Notes: generated by a model from the letters alone, not told the origin. A DNA stretch of 64,000 bases from Halapricum salinum (GCF_004799665.1 NZ_CP031310.1:798887-862886), one strand, 5' to 3'; positions 33,894 to 42,949 are shown, counted from the stretch's first letter. A program made the numbers and translations.

Positions 33894-36044
33894 ATGGGAC
33901 AGTCTGGCAACGACGACGTTCCCGAGTGGGTGACTCGACGGCGGCTGCTCGCCGCCACCGGATTCGCCGGAATCGGCGCACTCGCCGGGTGTACAGGCGA
34001 CGGCGGAGACGGAACCGACACGCCGACGTCGACGACCGACGGACCGGCCGACGGGACGACGACCACGACGACGTCGGTCCCCCCGGGAGAGTTGCTCGGG
34101 CCAGCGGACCTCCCGGAAGCGGATATCCGCAGTTCTCATCATCCGGGTCCGCCGCGGTTCACCAGCGTCGGCGCGACGCCGCTGGGCGAACTCCTGCACG
34201 GCGAAGGGACGAACACCAACCTCTCGCCGCTCGACGTCGAGTTATCAGGCGTCGACGGCGACCTCGCGCCGTTCGATCCCGACAGGGACGCCTCCTACAG
34301 CTGGTCGGTCGCCGATTCGCCCTCCGGGTCGAGTGCCGGAACTGGCGACACACCCGTCATCCACTTCGAGCCGGACGTTCCGGGCGAGTACACGCTCGAA
34401 CTAGACGCGCCTGACGGTACCCACGAACTCACAGTCAGGGCCTTCCCCGAGGAGAGTCAAGACGATCCGCAGCCACGGGTGACGCTCACCGCCGAACAAG
34501 ACAGTGATCAGTTCGTTCTCGAAGCAGACGCCGAGCCAAGCCCCGAGGGCGACAACACGGTCGAAGATCTCGACGTCGAGTTCTACGTCGACGACCGCGA
34601 TACCCTCGACGGCTCGCTGTCGGTCGACGGTCACACCGCGACCGTCCCCGTCGACGCCGTTTCCGACACCGCCCGGATCCACGCCGTCGCCATCGGCGAC
34701 CGCCACAGCGTCGCCGACTACGTCAGCCTGGAGTCGGACGGGTCGACCGCGCATCCGAACGATCCGCCGTCGTGGGTCGAAGATTCCGTCATCTACGAGA
34801 TCTTCGTCCGGCGCTTCGACGACGACGTGACCTTCCAGACCATCGAGGACCGACTGGACTACCTCGACGAACTGGGGGTCGACGCGCTCTGGCTGACACC
34901 GATGCTCGAATCACACAGCCACAGCAATCCCGGCGTGCCCGGCGGCCCGCACGGCTACGACATAAAGGACTACTTCGAGGCCGCCGACGCGCTGGGCAGC
35001 AACGAGGACTACCAGTCGCTGGTCGACGCCTGTCACGAGCGGGACATCAAGGTCATCTTCGACATGGTGATCAATCACACCGCGCGCGAGCATCCCTATT
35101 TCCAGGCCGCGAAGATCGGGACTGGTACCGACGACGCCGGCCAGGAGTTCTACCGCCAGCTCTACGAGTGGGAGTTCGGCAGCACGGCGCTGACCTACGC
35201 CTACTGGCAGGGCATCCCGGTCGTCGACTACGACTCGCTCGCGCTGCGGTCGTGGCTACTTGCCGTGATCGACCACTGGCAGGAAGTCGTCGACGGCTTC
35301 CGGTGTGACGTCGCCTGGGGCGTCCCCCGAAGCTTCTGGAAGAACGTCCGCGACCGCGTGAAAGCCCGTGACGAGGAGTTCCTCCTGCTGGACGAAACCG
35401 TCCCGTGGCACAGCGACTTCGCCGAAGCCCAATTCGACGCCCACTTCGACTACGGTTTCAACGAGACGGTGCGGGCGATCGGCCGCGGCGAGGAGGACGC
35501 GAGCGCCGTCAACGACGTCCTCGACGACCGGGACGCGATGGGCTATCCCGACCACACGACGTTCTTCAACTACGTCGAGAACCACGACATGAGTCGGTTC
35601 CTGTCGATCGGCGACAAAGCCTCCCAGATGGCCGCCGGCGCGGCGACGTTCACGCTCCCGGGCGCACCCATGATCTACTACGGTCAGGAGACCGGCGTCG
35701 GCGACCAGCGCGGCACGATGAACTGGGACAGCATCGACGAGGACCTCAAGGCCCACTACGAGAACCTCGTGAGTGCCCGCAAGTCGGTTCCTGAACTGGC
35801 CTCGGCCGCCGACACCCAGCCGGTCGAACTCGACGACCAGCCCGACGGTGTCGTCGCCTACGCTCGCCAGGGCGAAGACGGCCAGGTCCTGGTCGTGCTA
35901 CACTTCGAGTCCGGCTCGGCGACCGTCTCACTGCCGGCTGGCGTCGAGACGACCGACCTGCTGACCGACAGCGACGTCGCCGATGGGTCGGGCGTCAGCG
36001 TCGACAGCGCGGTCGTCCTGCGAGCCGACGACGCGTCGTTCTAA
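33894..36044 (+). CDS. Tat-exported lipoprotein alpha-amylase (GH13)
   Basis: 716 residues. The N-terminus combines a twin-arginine motif (TRRRLL) with a lipobox (ALAGC at about residue 33), predicting a folded, membrane-tethered extracellular enzyme. A Thr-rich linker and a beta domain (about 70-290) precede the GH13 barrel with LTPMLESHSHSN, DMVINH, GFRCDVAW (nucleophile Asp472), LLDETV (acid/base Glu501) and ENHDM (Asp565). All catalytic residues are present. It should cut starch or glycogen outside the cell. A TrmB-type regulator lies just upstream. Confidence 0.9.
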   Translation: MGQSGNDDVPEWVTRRRLLAATGFAGIGALAGCTGDGGDGTDTPTSTTDGPADGTTTTTTSVPPGELLGPADLPEADIRSSHHPGPPRFTSVGATPLGELLHGEGTNTNLSPLDVELSGVDGDLAPFDPDRDASYSWSVADSPSGSSAGTGDTPVIHFEPDVPGEYTLELDAPDGTHELTVRAFPEESQDDPQPRVTLTAEQDSDQFVLEADAEPSPEGDNTVEDLDVEFYVDDRDTLDGSLSVDGHTATVPVDAVSDTARIHAVAIGDRHSVADYVSLESDGSTAHPNDPPSWVEDSVIYEIFVRRFDDDVTFQTIEDRLDYLDELGVDALWLTPMLESHSHSNPGVPGGPHGYDIKDYFEAADALGSNEDYQSLVDACHERDIKVIFDMVINHTAREHPYFQAAKIGTGTDDAGQEFYRQLYEWEFGSTALTYAYWQGIPVVDYDSLALRSWLLAVIDHWQEVVDGFRCDVAWGVPRSFWKNVRDRVKARDEEFLLLDETVPWHSDFAEAQFDAHFDYGFNETVRAIGRGEEDASAVNDVLDDRDAMGYPDHTTFFNYVENHDMSRFLSIGDKASQMAAGAATFTLPGAPMIYYGQETGVGDQRGTMNWDSIDEDLKAHYENLVSARKSVPELASAADTQPVELDDQPDGVVAYARQGEDGQVLVVLHFESGSATVSLPAGVETTDLLTDSDVADGSGVSVDSAVVLRADDASF

Positions 36045-36093
36045 CGCTGACGCACCGCTGTCGAGACGCTCTTTTGGAATCGACGGCGACTGC

Positions 36094-36264
36094 CTACCGC
36101 CACTCGGGAAGCGCAGCGGCGTCTTCGAGTGGCAGTGTTACGAAGGCGTCGTCGCGCGTGATATCGGCGAGAATGAACGTGTCGCCCGTGGAACCGTGTT
36201 CGACCGAGGCCATGACCTCGGCGTCCTCAGCGACTGCCGCGACAGCCTCCGTCTCCTGCGACAT
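36094..36264 (-). CDS. 56-residue acidic microprotein
   Basis: A short minus-strand gene: MSQETEAVAAVAEDAEVMAS at the start, then GDTFILADITRDDAFVTLP and a C-terminal ALPEWR. Composition is acidic and GC3-rich as in real genes here. GTTTATGTAGG at about 36283-36292 gives a TATA box at leaderless distance. I recall similar small haloarchaeal proteins ending in a Leu-Pro-Glu-Trp motif (DUF7556-like), but that is from memory. Convergent with the amylase gene. Confidence 0.65.
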   Translation of the reverse strand: MSQETEAVAAVAEDAEVMASVEHGSTGDTFILADITRDDAFVTLPLEDAAALPEWR

Positions 36265-36350
36265 GTTTGGTAATCTGTATCACTCCTACATAAACGTGCC
36301 GGAAACCAGGCGATTGCGTCGGGGTAGCGTCAGACACACATACGTTATCT

Positions 36351-36362
36351 GTTAATATTAAC
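36351..36362. promoter_or_regulatory. Perfect 12-base palindrome upstream of the CBS/glyS operon
   Basis: GTTAATATTAAC is a perfect palindrome in the 166-base divergent region between the microprotein and the CBS-domain gene, 69 bases before ATG 36431. It could be a regulator site or a bidirectional TATA element. Confidence 0.35.
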
Positions 36363-36430
36363 CCGTATGGGTCGCTCTCTCATCCAATGTGTAAGGTCTT
36401 AGTACGTGGGGGCGGGAGTAGTGGGCATAT

Positions 36431-37279
36431 ATGAACGTCGCAGACGCCATGACGCCACGCGAGGACGTCGTGACGGTAGAGATCCCCGGCACCCGAGACG
36501 ACGTGCTCGAATACCTGCAGGAGCGGACCTTCTCGTCTGTTCCAGTCATCAAGGAAACCGAGGACGGCGAGGAGTTTCGCGGGATCGTCTCCCGCGACGC
36601 GCTGATCGACCGACCCGACGAGGACCAGCTCGCGCTGCTGGTCGAGGAGGTCCCGACCATCACCGCCGACGCCTCGATCCAGGACGCCGCGCGCCTGATG
36701 GTCGAGGAGAACGAGCGCCGCGTGCCGGTCGTCGACGGCCGACTGGAGGGAATCGTCACGATCACCGACGTCATCCGCGCGATCGCCGAGGGCAAAGTCG
36801 AGGGCGACGTGCCGGTCGGCGATCTCGCGCGCCGGGACGTCAACTGCGTCTACGCTGGGACGCCGCTGCCGGTCGCCGAACGCGAGCTTTCGCATGCCGA
36901 CGTCCCCTACGGCGTCGTGCTCGACGACGAGAGTGAACTCTGCGGCATGCTCACCGAAGTCGACATCATCGACGTCGCCCAGGTCGTCGAAGGCGAAGCC
37001 GACACCGGCGAGTCTATCGCCGACGACGACAGCGACTGGAAGTGGGAGAGCGTCAAGGCAGTCGGCAACCGCTACATGCCGACCCGCAACGTCGAGATTC
37101 CAGCCGAACCCGTCAGCGAGTTCATGACCGCCGATCTGCTGACCGTCAACAAACGCCGGACGGCCAAGGAAGTCGCCCGGATGATGCTCAACAACGACAT
37201 CGAACAGATCCCGCTCCTCTCAGGCGATTCCCTCGTAGGCATCGTTCGAGACATCGATCTGCTGGAGGCGCTCGTATGA
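36431..37279 (+). CDS. Four-CBS-domain protein
   Basis: 282 residues made of two Bateman modules: CBS motifs near VADAMTPREDVVTVEIPGT, EVPTITADASIQDAARLMVE, VPVGDLARRDVNCVYAG and EFMTADLLTVNKRRTAKEV. CBS pairs bind adenine nucleotides or related ligands and act as energy or ion sensors. The stop overlaps the glyS start by four bases (ATGA), so it is translationally coupled to glycyl-tRNA synthetase. The biological link between them is unknown. Confidence 0.9.
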   Translation: MNVADAMTPREDVVTVEIPGTRDDVLEYLQERTFSSVPVIKETEDGEEFRGIVSRDALIDRPDEDQLALLVEEVPTITADASIQDAARLMVEENERRVPVVDGRLEGIVTITDVIRAIAEGKVEGDVPVGDLARRDVNCVYAGTPLPVAERELSHADVPYGVVLDDESELCGMLTEVDIIDVAQVVEGEADTGESIADDDSDWKWESVKAVGNRYMPTRNVEIPAEPVSEFMTADLLTVNKRRTAKEVARMMLNNDIEQIPLLSGDSLVGIVRDIDLLEALV

Positions 37280-39033
37280 GCGGGGGGAACCCAGTCGTCG
37301 AACTGGCGAAGCGACGCGGGTTCTTCCTCCAGTCGGCCGGCGCGTACGGTGGCGTCTCGGGCTTTTACACGTTCGGTCCGCAGGGCGCGGCCCTCAAGCA
37401 AAATATCGAGGACACCTGGCGCGAGCGGTTCACGATCCAGGAAGGTAACATGGAAGTCGACGCCCCGACCGTGATGCCCGAACCCGTCTTCGAGGCCTCG
37501 GGCCACCTCGATGGGTTCGACGACATGCTCGTGGAGTGTCCCGAGTGCGGCGAGTCCCACCGCGCCGACCACATCGTCGAGGACAACACCGACATCGAGG
37601 AGGCCGAGTCCCTACCGATCGAGGAGGTCGAGGAGATCGTCGCCGAGTACGAACTCGTCTGTCCGACCTGCGGCGCCGGCCTAGCCGGGCAAGCGATCCA
37701 GGACTTCAACCTCATGTTCGAGACGAACATCGGCCCAGGTTCGTCCTCGCCGGGCTATCTGCGACCCGAGACCGCCCAGGGGATCTTCGTCGAGTTTCCA
37801 CAACTCGCGGAGTACGCCCGCAACCAGTTGCCCTTTGGCGTCACCCAGATCGGCCGCGCGTATCGCAACGAGATCAGCCCCCGGAAGTCCCTCCTGCGAG
37901 TGCGGGAGTTCACCCAGGCCGAACTCGAACTGTTCGTCGACCCCGAGGAAGACGAACCCGACATCTCGGCCGTCGCCGACGTCGAGGCACCGTTCTACCC
38001 CGCCAGCGAGCAGGAGGGCGACGACGGCGAGATTACCGAGGCCACCGTGGGCGAGGTCCTGGAGGAGGGCGTCGTCGGCGATCCCTGGATCGCCTACTAC
38101 CTCGGGATCGCAAAACAGTGGTACGAGTCGATCGGCGTCGACATGGATCGGTTCCGCTTCCGACAGCACCTCCCCGGCGAACTCGCACACTACGCCGCCG
38201 ATTGCTGGGACGCCGAGGCCGAGGTCGACGGCGACTGGATCGAACTCGCCGGCTTTGCCTACCGTGGTGACTACGACCTCAGCAAGCACGCCGAACACTC
38301 CGACGAGGAGTTCACCGTGTTCAAGCAGTACGACGAACCGATCACCGTCGAGAGAGCCACTGTGGACCCGGACATGAGCTACCTCGGGCCGGAGTTCGGC
38401 GGTGACGCCGCTGCGGTCGCCGACGCACTCGAAGTACTGGCCGAACGGAATCCGGATGCATTCGACGGCGAGGACGTCACCGTCGAGGTCGACGGTGCGT
38501 CCTACACCGTCCCGGTCGAGAGGGCCGGCTTCGCGGTCGAGGAAGTCACCGAGAGCGGCGAGCACATCACGCCCCACGTCGTCGAACCGTCGCTCGGGAT
38601 CGACCGGGCGCTGTACACGGCGCTCGATCACTGCTACCGGGAGGACGAGATCGACGGCGAGGAGCGTACGTTCCTGCAACTCCCGCCCGAGGTCGCACCG
38701 ACCACAGTGGGCGTCTTCCCGCTGATGGATCGGGACGGCCTCGCAGAGAACGCACAGGAGGTCGTCGACGACCTCCGGGCGGCGGGCCTGTCGGTCACCT
38801 ACGACGACTCGGGTGCGATCGGTCGGCGCTACCGCCGCCAGGACGAGGTCGGCACGCCGTTCTGTGTTACCGTCGACTACGACACGCTCGGTGACGGCGA
38901 CGATCCTGATCTGGAAGGGACAGTGACCGTCCGCGAACGGGACACGACCGCCCAGCGCCGCGTCCCGATCGACGCGCTGGCCGAGACGCTGACCGAGTTG
39001 CGGGACGGCGACCGACACTTCGACGACCTCTAA
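37276..39033 (+). CDS. glyS: Glycyl-tRNA synthetase
   Basis: 585 residues, archaeal/eukaryal dimeric class II type. Motif 1 region KRRGFFLQSAGAYGGVSGFY, a zinc ribbon (CPEC at about 84-87 and CPTC at about 128-131), RPETAQGIF, motif 2 near QIGRAYRNEISPR, motif 3 near EPSLGIDRAL, and a C-terminal anticodon-binding domain (about 465-585). The start ATG at 37276 overlaps the CBS gene. It charges tRNA-Gly. Confidence 0.95.
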   Translation: MSGGNPVVELAKRRGFFLQSAGAYGGVSGFYTFGPQGAALKQNIEDTWRERFTIQEGNMEVDAPTVMPEPVFEASGHLDGFDDMLVECPECGESHRADHIVEDNTDIEEAESLPIEEVEEIVAEYELVCPTCGAGLAGQAIQDFNLMFETNIGPGSSSPGYLRPETAQGIFVEFPQLAEYARNQLPFGVTQIGRAYRNEISPRKSLLRVREFTQAELELFVDPEEDEPDISAVADVEAPFYPASEQEGDDGEITEATVGEVLEEGVVGDPWIAYYLGIAKQWYESIGVDMDRFRFRQHLPGELAHYAADCWDAEAEVDGDWIELAGFAYRGDYDLSKHAEHSDEEFTVFKQYDEPITVERATVDPDMSYLGPEFGGDAAAVADALEVLAERNPDAFDGEDVTVEVDGASYTVPVERAGFAVEEVTESGEHITPHVVEPSLGIDRALYTALDHCYREDEIDGEERTFLQLPPEVAPTTVGVFPLMDRDGLAENAQEVVDDLRAAGLSVTYDDSGAIGRRYRRQDEVGTPFCVTVDYDTLGDGDDPDLEGTVTVRERDTTAQRRVPIDALAETLTELRDGDRHFDDL

Positions 39034-39035
39034 CC

Positions 39036-39650
39036 GTGCGCGGGATTCTGGAAGGGATGGAGTCGGAGATAGCCCGCCGCGTGGTCCACGCCAGCGGCAG
39101 CCTCCTCCCGCTGGCGTACGTCGCGGGCCTGCTCACCTGGCGACACGTCCAGTTGCTGGTCACGGCTGGCTGTGCGCTCGCGGTCGCCCTGGAGGTGATC
39201 CGCCTGATCGTCGGCCTGGAGTGGTGGATCTACGACCACCTCACTCGCGAGTACGAGGAGGACAACCTCGCCGGCTACGCGCTGGCACTGATCAGCGTCA
39301 CGATCGTCGTCTTCGCCGTCGAGCCGGCGATCGCGGTCCCGTCGATCCTCATGCTCACGCTCGGTGACCCTATCAGCGGACTGCTCGGCTCGGGCGACTC
39401 GGAAGTGCTCGGCGATCCCGGGACCTTCGAGGTGATCCGCAAACGCGGCTCCGTACTCGGAATCATGTTCGGCGTCTGTACCGCGATCGCGCTGCCATTT
39501 GTCACGCCGATCGCGGCAGTCGTCGGCGGCGCGGCGGCGATGCTCGCCGACGGACTCAAGCCCGTGATTGCCACCTATGTCATCGACGACAATCTCACGA
39601 TTCCGCTGGCCGCGGCGGGCGCGATCTGGGTGACGCTGGCGTTGCTGTGA
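39036..39650 (+). CDS. Dolichol-kinase/CTP-transferase-like membrane protein
   Basis: 204 residues, GTG start two bases after glyS, with about six hydrophobic helices. LTLGDPISGLLG and the basic FEVIRKRGSVLG with following small-residue helices match the family that includes dolichol kinase and phosphatidate/CDP-archaeol cytidylyltransferases. It probably phosphorylates a polyprenol with CTP for glycosylation or lipid recycling. Specific substrate not provable here. Likely cotranscribed with glyS. Confidence 0.7.
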   Translation: MRGILEGMESEIARRVVHASGSLLPLAYVAGLLTWRHVQLLVTAGCALAVALEVIRLIVGLEWWIYDHLTREYEEDNLAGYALALISVTIVVFAVEPAIAVPSILMLTLGDPISGLLGSGDSEVLGDPGTFEVIRKRGSVLGIMFGVCTAIALPFVTPIAAVVGGAAAMLADGLKPVIATYVIDDNLTIPLAAAGAIWVTLALL

Positions 39651-39726
39651 GCGGCGCAGCCATCCGACTGCCGTCTCGCGGTCGCCACCACGTTTTTTTG
39701 ACTGGGCGGCGACAACATCGACCGCC

Positions 39727-39891
39727 ATGACGACCACTGCGCTCGCACTGATCGAAGTACTGGGCGTGGAACTGGGTCTCGGCGCGGTCCTCGGTGGCGG
39801 CCTCGTGACACTGCTCGTGGTCTTCGGGGTCCTGTACCTGCTGGGCGGCGAGGAGATCCTGCTGGCAGCCGGGCTAGAACTACTCGATTGA
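39727..39891 (+). CDS. 54-residue hydrophobic microprotein (GEEIL family)
   Basis: A short gene starting MTTTALALIEVLG, with one long hydrophobic helix (about 18-40) and an acidic tail GGEEILLAAGLELLD. A related tail (GGEEILVEAGPELLD) ends another tiny reading frame at 40745. The two flank the coiled-coil gene. A stretch of T residues (39691-39697) lies about 30 bases before the ATG. No known family recognised. Confidence 0.55.
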   Translation: MTTTALALIEVLGVELGLGAVLGGGLVTLLVVFGVLYLLGGEEILLAAGLELLD

Positions 39892-39949
39892 GGATCGTCT
39901 CTCGACCAGGTGGCTCTCGAAAAGCGTTCCCGGCTGGGGTAACGACGAC

Positions 39950-40519
39950 TCAGGCGTCGTCGAACGTCTCCCACTCGGCGTCGGTTCCCAGGATATCCAT
40001 GAGCTGAGTGACCATCGACTGCAGTTCGTCGATCTGCTGATGCTGTTGATCGATCTGGTGCAGTTGATCGTCGATCTGCTGGCGCTGTTCGTCAATCTGG
40101 TGCTGTTTGTCCTCGAGTTGCTGCTGGAGATGGGTGATCTGATCTCCCTGTTCCCCGATCTGTGCCTGTTGGTCTTCGATCTGTGCCTGTTGCTCCTCGA
40201 TCCGCTGGCGCTGTTGCTCGACTGTCTCCTGGAGTTCCTCGACGTCCGAGCGACTTTCCTCGTGCTTGTGGCCGACCTTCTCGACTTTCGTCGAGAGTCC
40301 CTCCATCGCCTCGGAGAGATGTGTGATGTCTTCGTCGGTCGCGAGTCCGTGCTGTTGGGGCTCGCGCAGCATCTCTCTGTTCGTGACGATGGCGTCGGAG
40401 ACGCTCTCACACCCGTCCGGGAGTGCGAGTGTCAGTGCTGGTGGGCCTGCCGAATGCTCTGACTCGGCGTGTTCGTCCTGTTCGACATCCGGGTTCGACT
40501 CTCGTGGCTCGCTGCTCAT
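39950..40519 (-). CDS. Gln-rich coiled-coil protein
   Basis: 189 residues. An acidic N-terminal part (about 1-85) contains a conserved-looking LTLALPDGCESVSDAIVTN. Residues about 85-170 form one long coiled coil made of short repeats such as QQRQRIEEQQAQIEDQQ and HQIDQQHQQID, with Gln in about every third place and Ile/Leu at core positions. A polar Gln core is unusual in haloarchaea. Possible roles are scaffolding or filament formation; none proven. Confidence 0.6.
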   Translation of the reverse strand: MSSEPRESNPDVEQDEHAESEHSAGPPALTLALPDGCESVSDAIVTNREMLREPQQHGLATDEDITHLSEAMEGLSTKVEKVGHKHEESRSDVEELQETVEQQRQRIEEQQAQIEDQQAQIGEQGDQITHLQQQLEDKQHQIDEQRQQIDDQLHQIDQQHQQIDELQSMVTQLMDILGTDAEWETFDDA

Positions 40520-40664
40520 GGTAACGACCCTGTTCCGAAGGGAGATAAACTACCGTCAGACAATGAATTCTCGATTGGTACTATCAGACTTCAATTATTT
40601 ATGGGGTAGAAAAGTGCCCCCGGACCGACTGGCAAGTCCCGGGTGGCGGTCGAACCCATCAATC

Positions 40665-40745
40665 GTGTTGATCGTGCTGGCCGTCCTGTACTTCCTGGGC
40701 GGTGAGGAGATTCTGGTCGAAGCCGGCCCGGAGCTACTGGACTGA
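40665..40745 (+). CDS. Second GEEIL microprotein (start uncertain)
   Basis: The last 26 codons read as a hydrophobic helix (LIVLAVLYFL) followed by GGEEILVEAGPELLD, closely like the end of the 54-residue protein at 39891. A TATA-like ATTATTTA lies at 40594-40601. GTG 40665 gives the minimal protein; GTG 40614 or ATG 40563 would extend it with non-homologous residues. It may be a functional paralogue or a truncated duplicate. Confidence 0.4.
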   Translation: MLIVLAVLYFLGGEEILVEAGPELLD

Positions 40746-40818
40746 TCCCCCGTCGGGGCAGCGGTTTTTCGAGCGCCGATCCGACAGCTACAGGACTCCA
40801 GGCCCCGGTGGCCGAACC

Positions 40819-41514
40819 ATGCCGCCGTACGGCGAGAACGAGCGGACGCTGTCGGTGATCAACCGCTTCGAGGACGCTGTGGGATGGCTGGTCCATCCCG
40901 AGGAGACGCTCGCTCGTGCGAGCCATGCGCTCGAAACCGAGGACGGACTCTGGGTCGTCGACCCGCTTGACGCACCGGGGCTGGACGACCTGTTGGCCGA
41001 GTACGGCGAAGTCGCCGGCGTCGTCGTCTGTTCGAGCTGGCACGCGCGCGACGCAGGCGGTATCGCGACCCGGCACGATGTCCCGGTCTCGATACCGCAG
41101 TGGATCGAACGCGTGCCCGAGCGAGTCGACGCCCCAGTAGAGCGGATCGGCTGTCCGATCGGCGAGTTCGAATGCCGGCCGACGACCCCGCTGCCGAGCT
41201 GGCAGGAGGCGATTCTGTGGCGCGAGCGCGACGGGACGCTGTACGTCCCCGAGTCGATGGGGACGGCCGGGCACTTTCTGGTCGGCGACGAACGACTGGG
41301 CGTCTCGATCTATCGACGGCTGCTTCCGCCGCGGACAGCGCTCGCCGACATCGAGCCCGAGCGCGTGCTCGTCGGGCACGGCGAAGGGATCGTCGAGGAC
41401 GCGACCGACGAACTCGACGTAGCGCTGCGGACGGCCCGGAAGCGAGCGCCCCGTGCGTTCGCGGCTCACGCGGCGGCGGCGATCCGCTCGCTGTGGGCAT
41501 CACGGCGACACTGA
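40819..41514 (+). CDS. Degenerate metallo-beta-lactamase-fold protein
   Basis: 231 residues. The strand order resembles the MBL fold (DGLWVVDPLDAPGLDDLLAEY, VAGVVVCSSWHARDAGGIA, GHFLVGDERLG, RVLVGHGEGI), but the HxHxDH motif is reduced to SSWHARD, so metal hydrolase activity is uncertain. A cytoplasmic binding or lactonase-like role is possible. ATG 40819 begins MPPYGENERTLSVINRF. It converges on the SAM hydrolase gene. Confidence 0.6.
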   Translation: MPPYGENERTLSVINRFEDAVGWLVHPEETLARASHALETEDGLWVVDPLDAPGLDDLLAEYGEVAGVVVCSSWHARDAGGIATRHDVPVSIPQWIERVPERVDAPVERIGCPIGEFECRPTTPLPSWQEAILWRERDGTLYVPESMGTAGHFLVGDERLGVSIYRRLLPPRTALADIEPERVLVGHGEGIVEDATDELDVALRTARKRAPRAFAAHAAAAIRSLWASRRH

Positions 41515-41545
41515 AGAGAGAATCGAGGTCACGAGGCCGAGAGGG

Positions 41546-42304
41546 TCAGGTCCAGCGCAGCCGAATTCGTGATCCTGGACTCACCGAGAAACGCTCGTCG
41601 CCGCGGCCCTGGTTCACGGCGAGTTCGACGTTGCCGTGGCTGCCGACCGTCACGAGGCGGCTCCCGGTGTCGACCTCGGCGTAGGTCCGGCGCGCCGGGG
41701 CCCAGACGCCGTTGACGGTCACGTCCGTGTCGAACTGAGCCTGGAGATACCGGCCGGGGATGTTCGTGATCACGTTCCCGAAACTATCGACGACGAGGGC
41801 CTTACCCGTGATTCCGTCCTCGCGTTCGATCAGCTCCGGGAACGTCAGATCGACGTACTCCTCGGTCGGTTCGAACTGTTCGTGGGTCTCGAACCCGGCG
41901 ACACCGGCCTCGTGGACGGTCGCCGCGGCGGGCGCGAAGACGTCCCGGCCGTGGAACGTGACGCTGCCGGGGTCGTCGTAGTCGATCTCGAAGACCTCGA
42001 AGTCGTCGGCGAGCGCCCGGGCGGCCGGAACGAGCACGCCGTTGTCCGGGCCGACGAGCGCGTGCTCACCGGCGCGGATGGCCAGCGCGGCCCGTTCGGT
42101 TCCCACCCCAGGATCGACGACGACGCAGTGGACTGCCGGCGGAAAGTACGGCAGGACCTCGCGCAGCCAGAACGCCGCGGCCTCGACGTTCTGCCGGGGG
42201 AAGTCGTGGGCGACGTCGACAATCCGGGCGTCCGATCGCTGGAGGACGACGCCTTTCATCGCCGCAGGATAGGGCGAGCCGAAGTCAGAACTGAGCGTGA
42301 TCAT
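41546..42304 (-). CDS. SAM hydrolase (SAM hydroxide adenosyltransferase, DUF62 family)
   Basis: 252 residues with the family landmarks ITLSSDFG at the N-terminus, ARIVDVAHDFPRQNV, VVVDPGVGTER, GPDNGVL and VVDSFGNVITNI. Characterised archaeal relatives hydrolyse S-adenosylmethionine to adenosine and methionine; bacterial relatives include fluorinase and chlorinase, whose halide-site residues I cannot judge. It precedes the NMN adenylyltransferase with a 53-base gap, both on the minus strand. Confidence 0.88.
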   Translation of the reverse strand: MITLSSDFGSPYPAAMKGVVLQRSDARIVDVAHDFPRQNVEAAAFWLREVLPYFPPAVHCVVVDPGVGTERAALAIRAGEHALVGPDNGVLVPAARALADDFEVFEIDYDDPGSVTFHGRDVFAPAAATVHEAGVAGFETHEQFEPTEEYVDLTFPELIEREDGITGKALVVDSFGNVITNIPGRYLQAQFDTDVTVNGVWAPARRTYAEVDTGSRLVTVGSHGNVELAVNQGRGDERFSVSPGSRIRLRWT

Positions 42305-42357
42305 CGATCGCGAGTTGGGACGGCAACGGCTTCAATCTCGGGACAACGCGGGCTGGA

Positions 42358-42912
42358 CTACCGATCGTCCTCGCCGGCTTCCCAGCGCTCGGCCACGTCC
42401 TCTTGAACGACGGTCCGAAGCCGCTGGAGACCGTTGCACTCATGGATGACCTCGACGACCGGATCGGGAACGCGGTCTTCCCACTCTCTGCCCTCGATCA
42501 TGCGCTGGCGGATATCCGTTCCCTCGAGGCGGCCGCGGTCGAACATCCCCGACTGGTGGACTTCGACGCCCCGCTCTTCGAACAGCCGGACGACCAGCGG
42601 GTTGTTCGAGTAGACGACGTCGAATTCAGGGCACATGCTCTGGACGTGGCCGACCCAGACGGCGTTGCGGTCGATGTCGACGATGGGGACGACGTAGGTG
42701 ACGAGGTCGTGGTCGCGCTCGAACTCGGCGATCGACTTGGTGAGCATCATGATGCGCTCACCGGCAGTAAAGGGGTTGTGCTCGGTGTGGGAGGCGTCGG
42801 CGCTCCCGATCCCGACCACGAGTTCCTCTACCTCCGTGGCGATCTGTTCGATCATCGCGTGGTGACCGTCGTGATACGGCTGGAAGCGGCCGATGTAGAA
42901 CCCGCGAGTCAT
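42358..42912 (-). CDS. nadM: Nicotinamide-nucleotide adenylyltransferase
   Basis: 184 residues. GRFQPYHDGHH (8-18) holds the HxGH-type nucleotidyltransferase motif, and the C-terminal GTDIRQRM supplies the second ATP site. It converts NMN and ATP to NAD. Start 42912 is set by the conserved MTRGFYIGRFQP and by the TATA-like box at about 42938-42949 on this strand. Confidence 0.93.
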   Translation of the reverse strand: MTRGFYIGRFQPYHDGHHAMIEQIATEVEELVVGIGSADASHTEHNPFTAGERIMMLTKSIAEFERDHDLVTYVVPIVDIDRNAVWVGHVQSMCPEFDVVYSNNPLVVRLFEERGVEVHQSGMFDRGRLEGTDIRQRMIEGREWEDRVPDPVVEVIHECNGLQRLRTVVQEDVAERWEAGEDDR

Positions 42913-42937
42913 GTCCCTACTGCCGAACTCGGAGCCG

Positions 42938-42949
42938 TATTTTAAAAAA
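42938..42949 (-). promoter_or_regulatory. TATA box of nadM
   Basis: CTTTTTTAAAAT on the minus strand, centred about 30 bases before the nadM ATG, predicting a leaderless or nearly leaderless transcript. Confidence 0.55.
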
